Assembly: GCA_002839095.1 (NCBI GenBank)
Contig: PGXL01000002.1
Location: 1 to 64,000, forward strand
Source of the DNA: Tenericutes bacterium HGW-Tenericutes-2
Lineage (GTDB): Bacteria; Bacillota_I; Bacilli_A; Acholeplasmatales; Acholeplasmataceae
DNA: 64,000 nt
Direction of reading: 5' to 3'
In this document: positions 1 to 8,124 of the stretch, in pieces
Layout of the letters: every line of letters starts with the position of its first letter
Position numbering within the stretch: position 1 is the stretch's first letter
Program-made: the position numbers and the translations under genes
Notes under the pieces: model-generated
Told to the model about the DNA's origin: nothing
Database searches by the model: none
The model's input: only the letters and a program-made list of their open reading frames with translations

Positions 1-120
1 ACTGATAAAATGCTTAGTTAAGCCATGATTTAGTAATTCGTAAAAAAAATATGGGTGCGCTATACTGTAAAGGATATTTTGAACAGTCGTATTCAATAGT
101 TGACCCCTTGTTGAAGAAGA
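1..120. other. non-coding left edge
   Basis: I see no convincing gene here. The minus-strand reading frame at 14-238 has no ribosome binding site and no recognisable domain. Positions 82-96 carry a 15-base element that recurs with one mismatch at 1660-1674, on the other side of the ATPase gene. The stretch is probably the 3' untranslated tail of a gene lying left of the window. Confidence 0.4.
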
Positions 121-147
121 ACCATCTAATTTGATGGTCTTTTTTAT
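115..147 (+). terminator. Rho-independent terminator of an off-window gene
   Basis: A short hairpin has the arms ACCATC (121-126) and GATGGT, followed by CTTTTTT. It would end transcription entering from the left edge. The six-base-pair stem is modest, so strength is uncertain. Confidence 0.5.
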
Positions 148-262
148 CTCTATATATAAGTAATATATTAAATTTTGATGAGATAACATACATTGGAGAA
201 GCATGTTGAAACTTTTTGTTGCAGAAAAGGATGAACACACTTTTTCTTTAGCAGTATATTGT

Positions 263-334
263 CGATTAAAATATTGACAATGTGGCGAGCGATATATGGA
301 CTATATGGCGATTAAAATATTGACAATGTGGCGA
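263..334. repeat. 26-bp perfect direct repeat, two copies
   Basis: Positions 263-288 and 309-334 are identical over 26 bases, with a 46-base period. Each copy contains TTGACA. Only the second is followed at the right distance by TATAAT. The first copy also forms an inverted repeat, ATTGTC (258-263) with GACAAT (276-281). It may be a duplicated promoter segment or a regulator site. Confidence 0.75.
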
Positions 335-347
335 AAACATGTATAAT
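320..347 (+). promoter_or_regulatory. sigma-A type promoter of the AAA ATPase
   Basis: TTGACA at 320-325 and TATAAT at 342-347 are separated by 16 bases. Both boxes match consensus exactly. The promoter overlaps a GTG (328) that would otherwise extend the ATPase, which supports the downstream ATG at 370 as the start. Confidence 0.8.
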
Positions 348-369
348 ACTAATTAAGGTGGTGATTATT

Positions 370-1632
370 ATGTATTTACCTAGATTAATTGAGACACTCA
401 TTGAGAAAAAACTTTCCTATATAGGTGCAATTCAAATTGAAGGTCCAAAATGGTGTGGCAAATCAACAACAGCAACTAGATATGCAAAAACAGTTGTCAA
501 GCTACAAAATCCAATTGTATTTAAGAGATATCAAGTCTTTGCATCAACGGGAATCCAAGATTTATTGCATGGTGAAAAACCTATCTTATTTGATGAGTGG
601 CAGAAAATTCCTGAACTATGGGATTTTATTAGACTTGATGTAGATGAAAAACAAGGTAATCCAGGGCAATATATACTCACAGGTTCAGCCAAACCGATGG
701 AAGACTCAGGTAGACACTCTGGCGCAGGAAGAATTGCAAAAATTGTGATGAGACCCATGTCCTTATATGAATCAAAGGACTCTACTGGACAAGTATCATT
801 GGATAGATTATTCAATGATCTCACATATAAAGTTCGTGGAGAATCAAAATTAACAATTGTTGATCAAGTCAATTTAGTTTGTCGTGGTGGTTGGCCTGGA
901 GTCATTGGATTACCATTAACACAAGCTATCTCTTATGTAAATGATTATTTTCAAGCATTAGTCAATATTGACATTATTGATGTAGATGGTGTAAAGAGAA
1001 ACTCTAATAGAGCAAAAGCAATTCTAAGAACTTATGCAAGAAATATTTCCACCTTAACAGATTATCAAACGATGCTAAGAGATTTAGAGAATATCGGTGA
1101 AGGTGTAGATAAAACAACACTCGCTTCATATTTAAGTGCATTTGAAAAATTGTTCATCATTGAGAATTTGGATGCTTGGACTCCTAAACTTAGAAGTGCA
1201 ACTCGAATCAGAATGAGTCAAAAAAAACAATTTGTTGATCCTTCGATTGCTGCTTTAGCATTAGGTGCAACACCTATTGACCTAGGAAATGATATGGAAA
1301 CATTTGGTTTTTTCTTTGAATCTATGGTGATAAGAGATTTGAGAGTATATCTTGATAGACTCGGTGGAACCGTATTCCATTATAGAGACAAAAACAATCT
1401 AGAAGTTGATTGTATTTTGAAACTTAATGATGATAGATGGGCTGCTGTAGAAGTGAAAGTTGGAGGTAATCAACTGGATGAAGCTGCAGCTAATTTATTA
1501 AAGCTTAAAGAAAAAATAGATGTTGAGCATATGAAGGAACCTTCGTTTTTAATGATTGTATACGGAGGAGTAACTGCGTATAGAAGAGCAGATGGCGTGT
1601 ATGTTGTTCCTATTGGGTGCTTAAAAGACTAG
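370..1632 (+). CDS. AAA ATPase with C-terminal DUF4143-type nuclease-like domain
   Basis: This is a 420-residue cytosolic protein of the stand-alone archaeal/bacterial ATPase group with a DUF4143 C-terminus. The N-terminal AAA part has a P-loop (GPKWCGKSTT, near residue 24), a Walker B-like LFDEWQ and the sensor-like ILTGSA. Near the C-terminus, FHYRDKNNLEVDCIL followed by AAVEVKVG matches the restriction-endonuclease-like core of this family. The ATG at 370 follows AAGGTGGTG, and the longer GTG frame would start inside the promoter. The gene stands alone between two terminators. Family members are often scattered in many genomic copies, and their cellular role is unclear. Confidence 0.85.
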   Translation: MYLPRLIETLIEKKLSYIGAIQIEGPKWCGKSTTATRYAKTVVKLQNPIVFKRYQVFASTGIQDLLHGEKPILFDEWQKIPELWDFIRLDVDEKQGNPGQYILTGSAKPMEDSGRHSGAGRIAKIVMRPMSLYESKDSTGQVSLDRLFNDLTYKVRGESKLTIVDQVNLVCRGGWPGVIGLPLTQAISYVNDYFQALVNIDIIDVDGVKRNSNRAKAILRTYARNISTLTDYQTMLRDLENIGEGVDKTTLASYLSAFEKLFIIENLDAWTPKLRSATRIRMSQKKQFVDPSIAALALGATPIDLGNDMETFGFFFESMVIRDLRVYLDRLGGTVFHYRDKNNLEVDCILKLNDDRWAAVEVKVGGNQLDEAAANLLKLKEKIDVEHMKEPSFLMIVYGGVTAYRRADGVYVVPIGCLKD

Positions 1633-1659
1633 TGAAAAGTGGATGTGCGATGTATTTCC

Positions 1660-1674
1660 AACAGTCGTTTTCAA
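1660..1674. repeat. 15-bp repeat matching 82-96
   Basis: AACAGTCGTTTTCAA here matches AACAGTCGTATTCAA at 82-96 at 14 of 15 positions. The copies lie on either side of the ATPase transcription unit, about 1.58 kb apart, in the same orientation. Confidence 0.6.
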
Positions 1675-1710
1675 CATTTATATAGTCAGTAATAAAGATA
1701 ATACATAACT

Positions 1711-1759
1711 AAAAACAACCATTAAATACCTTCAACAAGTATCCTGTGGTTGTTTTTTT
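1711..1759 (+). terminator. Rho-independent terminator after the ATPase
   Basis: The arm AAAAACAACCA (1711-1721) pairs with TGGTTGTTTTT (from 1747), and the downstream arm runs into a T tract. The loop is long (about 25 bases) and can hold a small inner stem. It insulates the carbohydrate operon from the ATPase gene. Confidence 0.75.
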
Positions 1760-1789
1760 AATGTAGATACACACTTTCTAATAATAACT

Positions 1790-1839
1790 TTCAAACTATA
1801 TATTTTCATGTTCAAACTATATTGTTTTTCATGTATAAT
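1790..1839 (+). promoter_or_regulatory. promoter with tandem operator-like repeats, carbohydrate operon
   Basis: TATAAT lies at 1834-1839, with a weak -35 (TTCAAA, 1811-1816) 17 bases upstream. Two imperfect direct repeats abut each other at 1790-1810 and 1811-1833. Both begin TTCAAACTATAT and end TTTCATG. The second overlaps the -35 region. A weak -35 with direct repeats is typical of activator-dependent promoters, so sugar-responsive control is inferred. No regulator gene is adjacent. Confidence 0.65.
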
Positions 1840-1898
1840 AAAAAATAGGTATACAAAATAAAAACTAAATCATAATGACAAAGAAAAACGAGGTTTAT

Positions 1899-4070
1899 AT
1901 GAAAAAAATCGTTATAGGATTCTTATTGTTTCTAGTGCTCTTTTTAGCTAGTGTTGGTATACAGTTTGCGATCAATATGGGAATTGATCCGCTACCAAGT
2001 AGACCAACAGAATCAATCAACTCAGGCGGTGGAGATCGCCTTCTTTACTATTATTATCTAGAAGATAAAGGAGAAGCACTTCCTGAAGGAATAATTCTAA
2101 CCGATGAGTTCGTTAATAATGAACTCAAGGGAACATTTGACTATATCAATGGACGTTATGATGTTGCTGATTTTAGAGTCAATGCACTTATTCGTCTATA
2201 TCTAAGCTATGGAGATATGATGCATCCAGATACGAAGGATGATATTAAAAATGTACTCCTAAATTTTAAATATTGGATGGACCAAGGTGGAGAGGATTCC
2301 ATGTGTTTTTGGTCAGAGAATCACCAAATCCTATTTGCTGTAGAGGAATACCTAGTTGGCCAAGAATTTCCTGATGAGATATTTACAGTTGATGGAAAAA
2401 CCGGAGCAAAGCATATGGAAATGGCGGCAGGCCGTATTGAAGCGTGGATGTCTCAACGCTTCACCTATGGTTTTACAGAATGGTATTCCAATAACTATTA
2501 TCCAGAAGATATATCACCAATGGCAAACTTTATCCAATTCTCAAATGACCCAGAAATGGTCAATCGAATGAAAATGATTATGGATCTCTTATGGTTTGAT
2601 ATGGCATCCCAAAGCTTTAAATATGAAGGATTAGATAGTAGTGGAGCACCAAGAACCTATTATATTTTTAATTCAAGTAGTGGTAGAGCTTATTCTGATA
2701 ATAGAATGAGTGATGAAACAGGAAATCGGATGAGAAACTTTATCGACTTTGTTATGCAACCAGAAGAAACGAAAGATTTTGAAAATAGCTGGTCAACATC
2801 ATCGAACGGCTTCTTTAACTGCTTTAGACAAATGATGGAAACATTAAACCAAAGTAATGAACCATATTATGAAATACCTCAAGTTATTAAAGAAATATTT
2901 AATGATGATTCAGAAGAAAAAATCATTAAATCGAGTCAATCCTTAAATGTTGAAGAGCTAAAAGGAGAAGGACTACTCGGGCTTGATGACCATCAGATCA
3001 TGATGCAATGGAATATGGAAGCCTTTAGTAATCCAGAGGTTGTTAACAATACAATCAAATATATGTCTAAAAACAATATGTTTAGAAATGAATTCTTAAA
3101 TGATTTCAAGCTAGTCAATTTATGGCCACTTAGAGCGTTTAATTTACTCGGTATGGTTTCATCTACTTTAAAACCTTCAACCAATGGTGTAGCAATTGAA
3201 AGAGCAAATGTTTATACCTATAAAACAAATGATTATTCCATGCATACCGCTCAAGCTTACCAACCAGGTGAATATGCAGATCAACATGCAGTCACATCCA
3301 TTAATTTAAGTAATTTAGTTTCTGTCTTTTCAACACAACCAGCTAAAATTCCTAGAAGAAGTGGAACACCAACCTATTGGACAGGAAATGGTAGACAACC
3401 ATATAGTGTTCAAGAAAAGAATGTGAATATCACTATCTATCAACCGCCTACTAAAGTAGGTTTTATGGAACCAATGATTGTTAAGGAAAAAACACACATC
3501 TTTTTCCCTTATGAGCTATTTGATGAAGTAAATGAGTCCTTCATCAGTCAGGGCTATATATTTGGAAGAGTTGGAAACGCAATGATTGCAATTCAATCGA
3601 GACATGCACTAGAATGGGTACCTTTCGATATCAGTAATCAAGAAGGAAATCGTGATGATATGCTTGTTAGAGGTAGTGCTAAGGATCTTTTAACAGAAAA
3701 ATATGATCTTGTTCAAACAGGATCTGGAGATCATTACTTTGTTACTGAGTTATCCTCTCAAACAAATGAAACATTTAGTGCATTTATATCTAGATTTATG
3801 GCAAATGATATAAGCTATGACACAACTAAACACCAACTAACCTATCAAACACGCTTAAACGGAGAAACGACTTTAAAGACTATGGTAGCAACCTTTGATT
3901 ATAGCTTTACAATAGGTGGAGTGACTCAAAACCTAGAATACCAACGCTATGAAAATCAATATGTAGCTACTACCTCCATCCAAAGAAAGCCAAAGGAAAT
4001 TATCTATAGCTTCAATGGACACTCTTTAACGCTTCATTATGAAAACAATATAAGAACCATCGGTAACTAA
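1899..4070 (+). CDS. membrane-anchored carbohydrate-active enzyme candidate, unassigned family
   Basis: This 723-residue protein begins with a signal anchor (about residues 3-24) and should act at the outer face of the membrane. The start at 1899 follows ACGAGG; the ATG 24 bases upstream has no ribosome site. The helix-rich N-terminal half carries WSENHQ (138-143) and GFTEWYSN (191-198). The C-terminal half looks beta-rich. A cytosolic paralogue lies at 6283-8124 and shares these motifs plus GVAIERAN. A helical toroid followed by a beta sandwich is the fold of several polysaccharide lyases, and the operon also encodes a GH105-type enzyme that consumes lyase products. I infer a lyase or glycosidase but cannot name the family or substrate. 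Confidence 0.6.
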   Translation: MKKIVIGFLLFLVLFLASVGIQFAINMGIDPLPSRPTESINSGGGDRLLYYYYLEDKGEALPEGIILTDEFVNNELKGTFDYINGRYDVADFRVNALIRLYLSYGDMMHPDTKDDIKNVLLNFKYWMDQGGEDSMCFWSENHQILFAVEEYLVGQEFPDEIFTVDGKTGAKHMEMAAGRIEAWMSQRFTYGFTEWYSNNYYPEDISPMANFIQFSNDPEMVNRMKMIMDLLWFDMASQSFKYEGLDSSGAPRTYYIFNSSSGRAYSDNRMSDETGNRMRNFIDFVMQPEETKDFENSWSTSSNGFFNCFRQMMETLNQSNEPYYEIPQVIKEIFNDDSEEKIIKSSQSLNVEELKGEGLLGLDDHQIMMQWNMEAFSNPEVVNNTIKYMSKNNMFRNEFLNDFKLVNLWPLRAFNLLGMVSSTLKPSTNGVAIERANVYTYKTNDYSMHTAQAYQPGEYADQHAVTSINLSNLVSVFSTQPAKIPRRSGTPTYWTGNGRQPYSVQEKNVNITIYQPPTKVGFMEPMIVKEKTHIFFPYELFDEVNESFISQGYIFGRVGNAMIAIQSRHALEWVPFDISNQEGNRDDMLVRGSAKDLLTEKYDLVQTGSGDHYFVTELSSQTNETFSAFISRFMANDISYDTTKHQLTYQTRLNGETTLKTMVATFDYSFTIGGVTQNLEYQRYENQYVATTSIQRKPKEIIYSFNGHSLTLHYENNIRTIGN

Positions 4071-4071
4071 T

Positions 4072-4815
4072 ATGAAGCTAGGTGTTCAGACGTATACGAT
4101 TAGAAAAACTGCTCAAAAGAATTTGTCTCATGCATTCGATGAGTTACTAAGAATTGGAATTCAGAGAGTTGAGCTTGCAAGACTAAATTTAAATGAAGAA
4201 CTAACACTCACTCTATCTAAAAAGAAAATTGAAGTCCTATCCATCCAAATGAAGATGCGTAAGTTATTTAAGGATATCGATCATATTTCAGCATTCGCTA
4301 AAAAGGTCGGATGTAATTTAGTTATTGTTTCAGTTCTATCCATCCCTGCAATTTTCTTTGGCAAAAGAAGTCTACAAAAGTTTACAAAAAAATTAAATCT
4401 ACTTGTTGAACTCTATAAACAAAAGGGAATTCGAGTCGCCTTCCATCACCATCATTTTGAGTTCAAAAAAATAGGTAATGAAACCAAACTGAATTACATA
4501 TTAAATCATACAGTAAATGATTTATACATCGTCTCTGATACCTATTGGTCTAAAAAATCAGGATATGAACCTCATGAGGTAATTGAACGAATTGGAGATA
4601 GATTAATAGGAGTTCACTTAAGAGATTATTTGATTCAAGAAAATGGGGTACCAAAAGACTGTGAGGTAGGATCTGGTTTAATTGATTTCGACCAGGTAAT
4701 GCTAGCATCAAAAAATGCACACTATCTAGTCATTGAACAAAATACAAAAACTGAAATGGAAAGCATTGAAAAAAGTGTAGATTATTTAAAAACACAATAT
4801 AAGGAGCTATTTTAA
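4072..4815 (+). CDS. TIM-barrel sugar isomerase/epimerase (AP endonuclease 2 family)
   Basis: The product is a 247-residue xylose-isomerase-like TIM barrel. It opens KLGVQTYTIR and carries the metal-ligand style segments AFHHHHFEF, SDTYW, GVHLRDY, CEVGSGLIDF and VIEQ near the C-terminus, in the order expected for this superfamily. The reaction is probably an isomerisation or epimerisation of a sugar or uronate released by the neighbouring enzymes, but the substrate cannot be read from sequence. The gene starts one base after the stop of the anchored enzyme and ends directly against the transporter start, so all three are cotranscribed. Confidence 0.8.
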   Translation: MKLGVQTYTIRKTAQKNLSHAFDELLRIGIQRVELARLNLNEELTLTLSKKKIEVLSIQMKMRKLFKDIDHISAFAKKVGCNLVIVSVLSIPAIFFGKRSLQKFTKKLNLLVELYKQKGIRVAFHHHHFEFKKIGNETKLNYILNHTVNDLYIVSDTYWSKKSGYEPHEVIERIGDRLIGVHLRDYLIQENGVPKDCEVGSGLIDFDQVMLASKNAHYLVIEQNTKTEMESIEKSVDYLKTQYKELF

Positions 4816-6270
4816 ATGAACGCGAAAAAATATGATGTCGATTTAGCCCAAATGAAGGGTAAAGAAAAATTAATATTTGCCTGGGGAGACGTATTCGGTG
4901 GTGGAGCACAAGCAATGATTGGTGTGCTATATTTAATCTTCTTAACAGATGTCATCGGACTCAATCCAGCGATTGCAGCTACTGCAATTCTAATCTCAAA
5001 GATTTGGGATGCAGTAAGTGATCCAATTATGGGTGTTATTAGTGATAACACAAGAACGAAGATTGGTAGAAGAAGACCATTTATTATGGCTGGTGGCTTT
5101 CTAGTATTAATCGCGTTTGCATTAATGTGGCTTCCAATAGGTGGATGGGAATCAGATGCTGCAAAGGTCGTCTTTGCAATATCAACATTCTTATTCTATA
5201 GCACCATCTCAACCATTATTGCAGTACCCTATAGCTCACTATCTGCTGAAATAACGACCAATGTCAAGGAGCGTAATCAAGTCAATGTGATTAGATTAGT
5301 AGTTTCTACACTAGCATCTGCAGTATGTACACTAGTTCCAGCAATGATACTAGAAATATTTAAAGCAGGAACCATAGGAATCAATACATTCTATTTAGTC
5401 ACTGGTATTGGCTTTGGACTATTCTTCGCGCTACCTTTAATTCTAATCGGATTTTTCACAAAGGAACGTGTGGAGCTACCTAAAGAAAAAACTGTTTTTG
5501 AAGTGAACTCATTTGTTAAACCACTAAAGGTAAAGGCATTTAGAGGTTTAGTTTATATGTATTTATGTCAAAGCATTTCAATGGATATCTTATCTGCTGG
5601 TATTATTTATTATTCACTTTATGTCGTTAGAGGAAGTGCTACTGTATTTTTAGGAACCTTTATTGGAGTTCAGCTTTTAATGTTTCCAATCATTAGTAAG
5701 CTAGTCAATACTGTGGATAAAAAGAAGATCTATTACTTTGGACTACCTATTGCTATCCTTGGTTTTATAGGGGTTGGACTTTATCCTTCTGATTGGTCAG
5801 TGATTGGTGCTTATGCGTTAACCGCAGTAACAGCATTTGGATTTGCTGGTGCACAGCTCATGAGTTGGATTATATTCCCTGATGCGGTTGATGCTGGTGA
5901 GTTAAAGCTTAAAGAAAGACCTACTGGAAGCTTCTCAGGTATTATGACATTCATTAGAAAGACTAGCTCTGCGATAGCAATTCAAATATTTGGGATTATG
6001 CTATATATTTCAGGATATGTTAAACCAACAACAACAAATCAACAACCAGTTCAACCTGACAATGCATTATTAGGTATTCGTATCGCAATGTCATTATCCT
6101 TTGTTATCCTAATGACTATTGGTTATTTCGCAGCAAGAAAATTTGTATTAACCAATGAAAGAAGCCTTAAGGTTAGAAAGTTCTTAAAGATTAGAGAAGA
6201 AACAGGATTAGAAAATTTAAGTGTAGATGATCAAATGGAGTTAATGAAGCTTGAATCAGAAATTTTCTAG
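4816..6270 (+). CDS. GPH-family sugar:cation symporter (MelB-like)
   Basis: A 484-residue integral membrane protein with about twelve helices. The signature DAVSDPIMGVISDNTRTK followed by IGRRRPF is the hallmark of glycoside-pentoside-hexuronide:cation symporters. Family members import oligosaccharides or uronides with Na+ or H+. The start abuts the stop of the epimerase gene. Between a surface enzyme and a cytosolic paralogue, it most likely imports the oligosaccharides made outside. This is inferred from position, not from substrate residues. Confidence 0.9.
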   Translation: MNAKKYDVDLAQMKGKEKLIFAWGDVFGGGAQAMIGVLYLIFLTDVIGLNPAIAATAILISKIWDAVSDPIMGVISDNTRTKIGRRRPFIMAGGFLVLIAFALMWLPIGGWESDAAKVVFAISTFLFYSTISTIIAVPYSSLSAEITTNVKERNQVNVIRLVVSTLASAVCTLVPAMILEIFKAGTIGINTFYLVTGIGFGLFFALPLILIGFFTKERVELPKEKTVFEVNSFVKPLKVKAFRGLVYMYLCQSISMDILSAGIIYYSLYVVRGSATVFLGTFIGVQLLMFPIISKLVNTVDKKKIYYFGLPIAILGFIGVGLYPSDWSVIGAYALTAVTAFGFAGAQLMSWIIFPDAVDAGELKLKERPTGSFSGIMTFIRKTSSAIAIQIFGIMLYISGYVKPTTTNQQPVQPDNALLGIRIAMSLSFVILMTIGYFAARKFVLTNERSLKVRKFLKIREETGLENLSVDDQMELMKLESEIF

Positions 6271-6282
6271 TAGGAGGCCATC

Positions 6283-8124
6283 ATGGCTGTTAAAGAAGAT
6301 GTTGGAATGCTTATCAAAATGAATGTCAAATGCTTTAAGGATATTAAGAAATTAGATGAAGGAGAAAAAATCGATGAGTCTCAAATTTTAGAGCTCGTTG
6401 ACTTTGTGAATAACAGATACGATTGCGCAGATTTTAGATTAATCTCCTTAATCAAAACCTATTTATCCTATAAAGATCTTTTATCAACCGATACTGTAAA
6501 AGCTATTGAAGATGCTATGCTTCATTTTAAGTATTGGATGGATGAGCCTGGTAGTGATGGGATGTGCTATTGGTCTGAAAACCATCAATTACTCTTTCAT
6601 ACCTGCGAGTATTTTGTTGGGGACTTATTTCCTGACCATTCATTTTCAAATGATGGACATATTGGTTTATATCATAAAGAGAAGGCAAAGCCTAAGATAT
6701 TAGACTGGCTTGAAAATAGATTTAAATATGGATTTACTGAATGGCATTCAAATACCTATTATGAAGAGGATATCGCTCCACTTTGCGTTTTGGTGGATCA
6801 TGCAAAGGATATGGAGATTGTAAGTAAAGCGAAAATCATTTTAGATGTTTTATTCCTAGATTTCGCTATGCATAGCTTCAATGGTTATTTTGTAGCGAGT
6901 AGTGGAAGATGCTACGAGGAACAAAAAAAGGATAGAGAAAAAGCGGATGTCAATGATATACTCGCTCATGCATTTCAAATTCAAAAAAGAGATTATGATT
7001 ATGAAAGAATCTCTGCACTATTTATCCTATGCAAGAACTATAAAGTTCCGGAAATTATTATTGATATCGCAAAGAATAAAGATAAACAAGTCATAAAGGA
7101 TTCAATGGGCTTGAATTTATCTGAAATCAAGCATGAATTCAAGGATAATGATATCAATAAAAAAGGAATGTTTCTTTGGTCCATGGAGGCATTTACCAAT
7201 AAAGAGTCCATCAATATGACGATGAAAATATTTAATGCATGGAACCTAAAAGAAAACAATTTTTTAAGAGACCTAGAATCTGTCAATATTCCTATCATTA
7301 GAAAGCTTGGTTTATTACCTTTGGTTGTAAAAATACTCAATCCAGCAACACAAGGAGTCGCTATCGAAAGAGCGAATACCTATACCTATAAAACAGATAG
7401 CTATATGCTTTCCACAGCTCAAAAATATCACCCTAAAAAGTTTGGTGATCAACAGCATATTTGGCAAGCAACAATGAATGATAAAATATCAGTTTTTTCA
7501 ACCCATCCAGGGTCACCTATGTTTGATGATGCAGCAAGAAACTTCTCTCCATCATTTTGGGTTGGAAATGGTATCAATCCTCATGCCATTCAGCATGAGA
7601 ATAAAGTATTTTTGATCTATGATTTATCGCCAAGAAAAGGCTATTTAGAGCGAAATAGACAAGAGTATGTTCACTTCTATTTCCCAAAGGATGAATTTGA
7701 TGAGATTATCGATAAGGGCTCGATTATCCTAGCTAAAAAGAAACAAAATTACATCGGAATTATCGCATCAAAAAATCCTAAAAAAATTGAAAACTCTGAA
7801 ATTATTTATGAAGGAAAGTATAGTCAATTTATAGTCGTTTTAGGGGATGAAAAAACAGATATTTTGTTTGACCATTTTGTCAAACGAATTGAATCTAGTC
7901 AAGTTATCTTTACAAAGAAAAAAATTGTGATGAAAAATGATCATTTATATGAGCTCAAGATGCTTAAGGATTTTAAGATTGACGGTAAAGTCATAGATAC
8001 TGAATATTCAAGATATGAAACACCTTATGTTCATGCAAAAAGAAAGCCAGAAGAACTTACTATAGCATATATGAATAAGAGATTATATTTGAATTTCAAT
8101 CAAATGATCAGGGAGGAAAAGTAA
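6283..8124 (+). CDS. cytosolic paralogue of the anchored carbohydrate-active enzyme
   Basis: This 613-residue protein follows a strong ribosome site (TAGGAGG) and has no signal peptide, so it should be cytosolic. It aligns with the product of 1899-4070 along most of its length: WSENHQ (97-102), GFTEWHSN, GVAIERAN, YTYKT, STAQ, and a VGNG motif matching TGNG in the partner. Both end in a beta-rich region with a RYETPYV-like segment. Shared Asn, His, Tyr and Trp positions suggest the same chemistry on shorter, imported substrates. I do not recognise a named family; lyase or glycosidase is inferred from fold pattern and the adjacent GH105. Confidence 0.6.
   Translation: MAVKEDVGMLIKMNVKCFKDIKKLDEGEKIDESQILELVDFVNNRYDCADFRLISLIKTYLSYKDLLSTDTVKAIEDAMLHFKYWMDEPGSDGMCYWSENHQLLFHTCEYFVGDLFPDHSFSNDGHIGLYHKEKAKPKILDWLENRFKYGFTEWHSNTYYEEDIAPLCVLVDHAKDMEIVSKAKIILDVLFLDFAMHSFNGYFVASSGRCYEEQKKDREKADVNDILAHAFQIQKRDYDYERISALFILCKNYKVPEIIIDIAKNKDKQVIKDSMGLNLSEIKHEFKDNDINKKGMFLWSMEAFTNKESINMTMKIFNAWNLKENNFLRDLESVNIPIIRKLGLLPLVVKILNPATQGVAIERANTYTYKTDSYMLSTAQKYHPKKFGDQQHIWQATMNDKISVFSTHPGSPMFDDAARNFSPSFWVGNGINPHAIQHENKVFLIYDLSPRKGYLERNRQEYVHFYFPKDEFDEIIDKGSIILAKKKQNYIGIIASKNPKKIENSEIIYEGKYSQFIVVLGDEKTDILFDHFVKRIESSQVIFTKKKIVMKNDHLYELKMLKDFKIDGKVIDTEYSRYETPYVHAKRKPEELTIAYMNKRLYLNFNQMIREEK

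Noticed and set aside
14-238. Minus-strand 74-residue reading frame at the left edge
   Set aside because: It has no ribosome site and no recognisable domain, and it runs through a plus-strand terminator hairpin at 115-147.
328-369. GTG extension of the AAA ATPase
   Set aside because: It would begin inside a consensus promoter (320-347). The ATG at 370 has a good ribosome site and matches the usual family start.
6902-7340. Short overlapping frames inside the cytosolic carbohydrate enzyme
   Set aside because: They lie in other phases of a gene with full-length homology to its paralogue and show no initiation signals.
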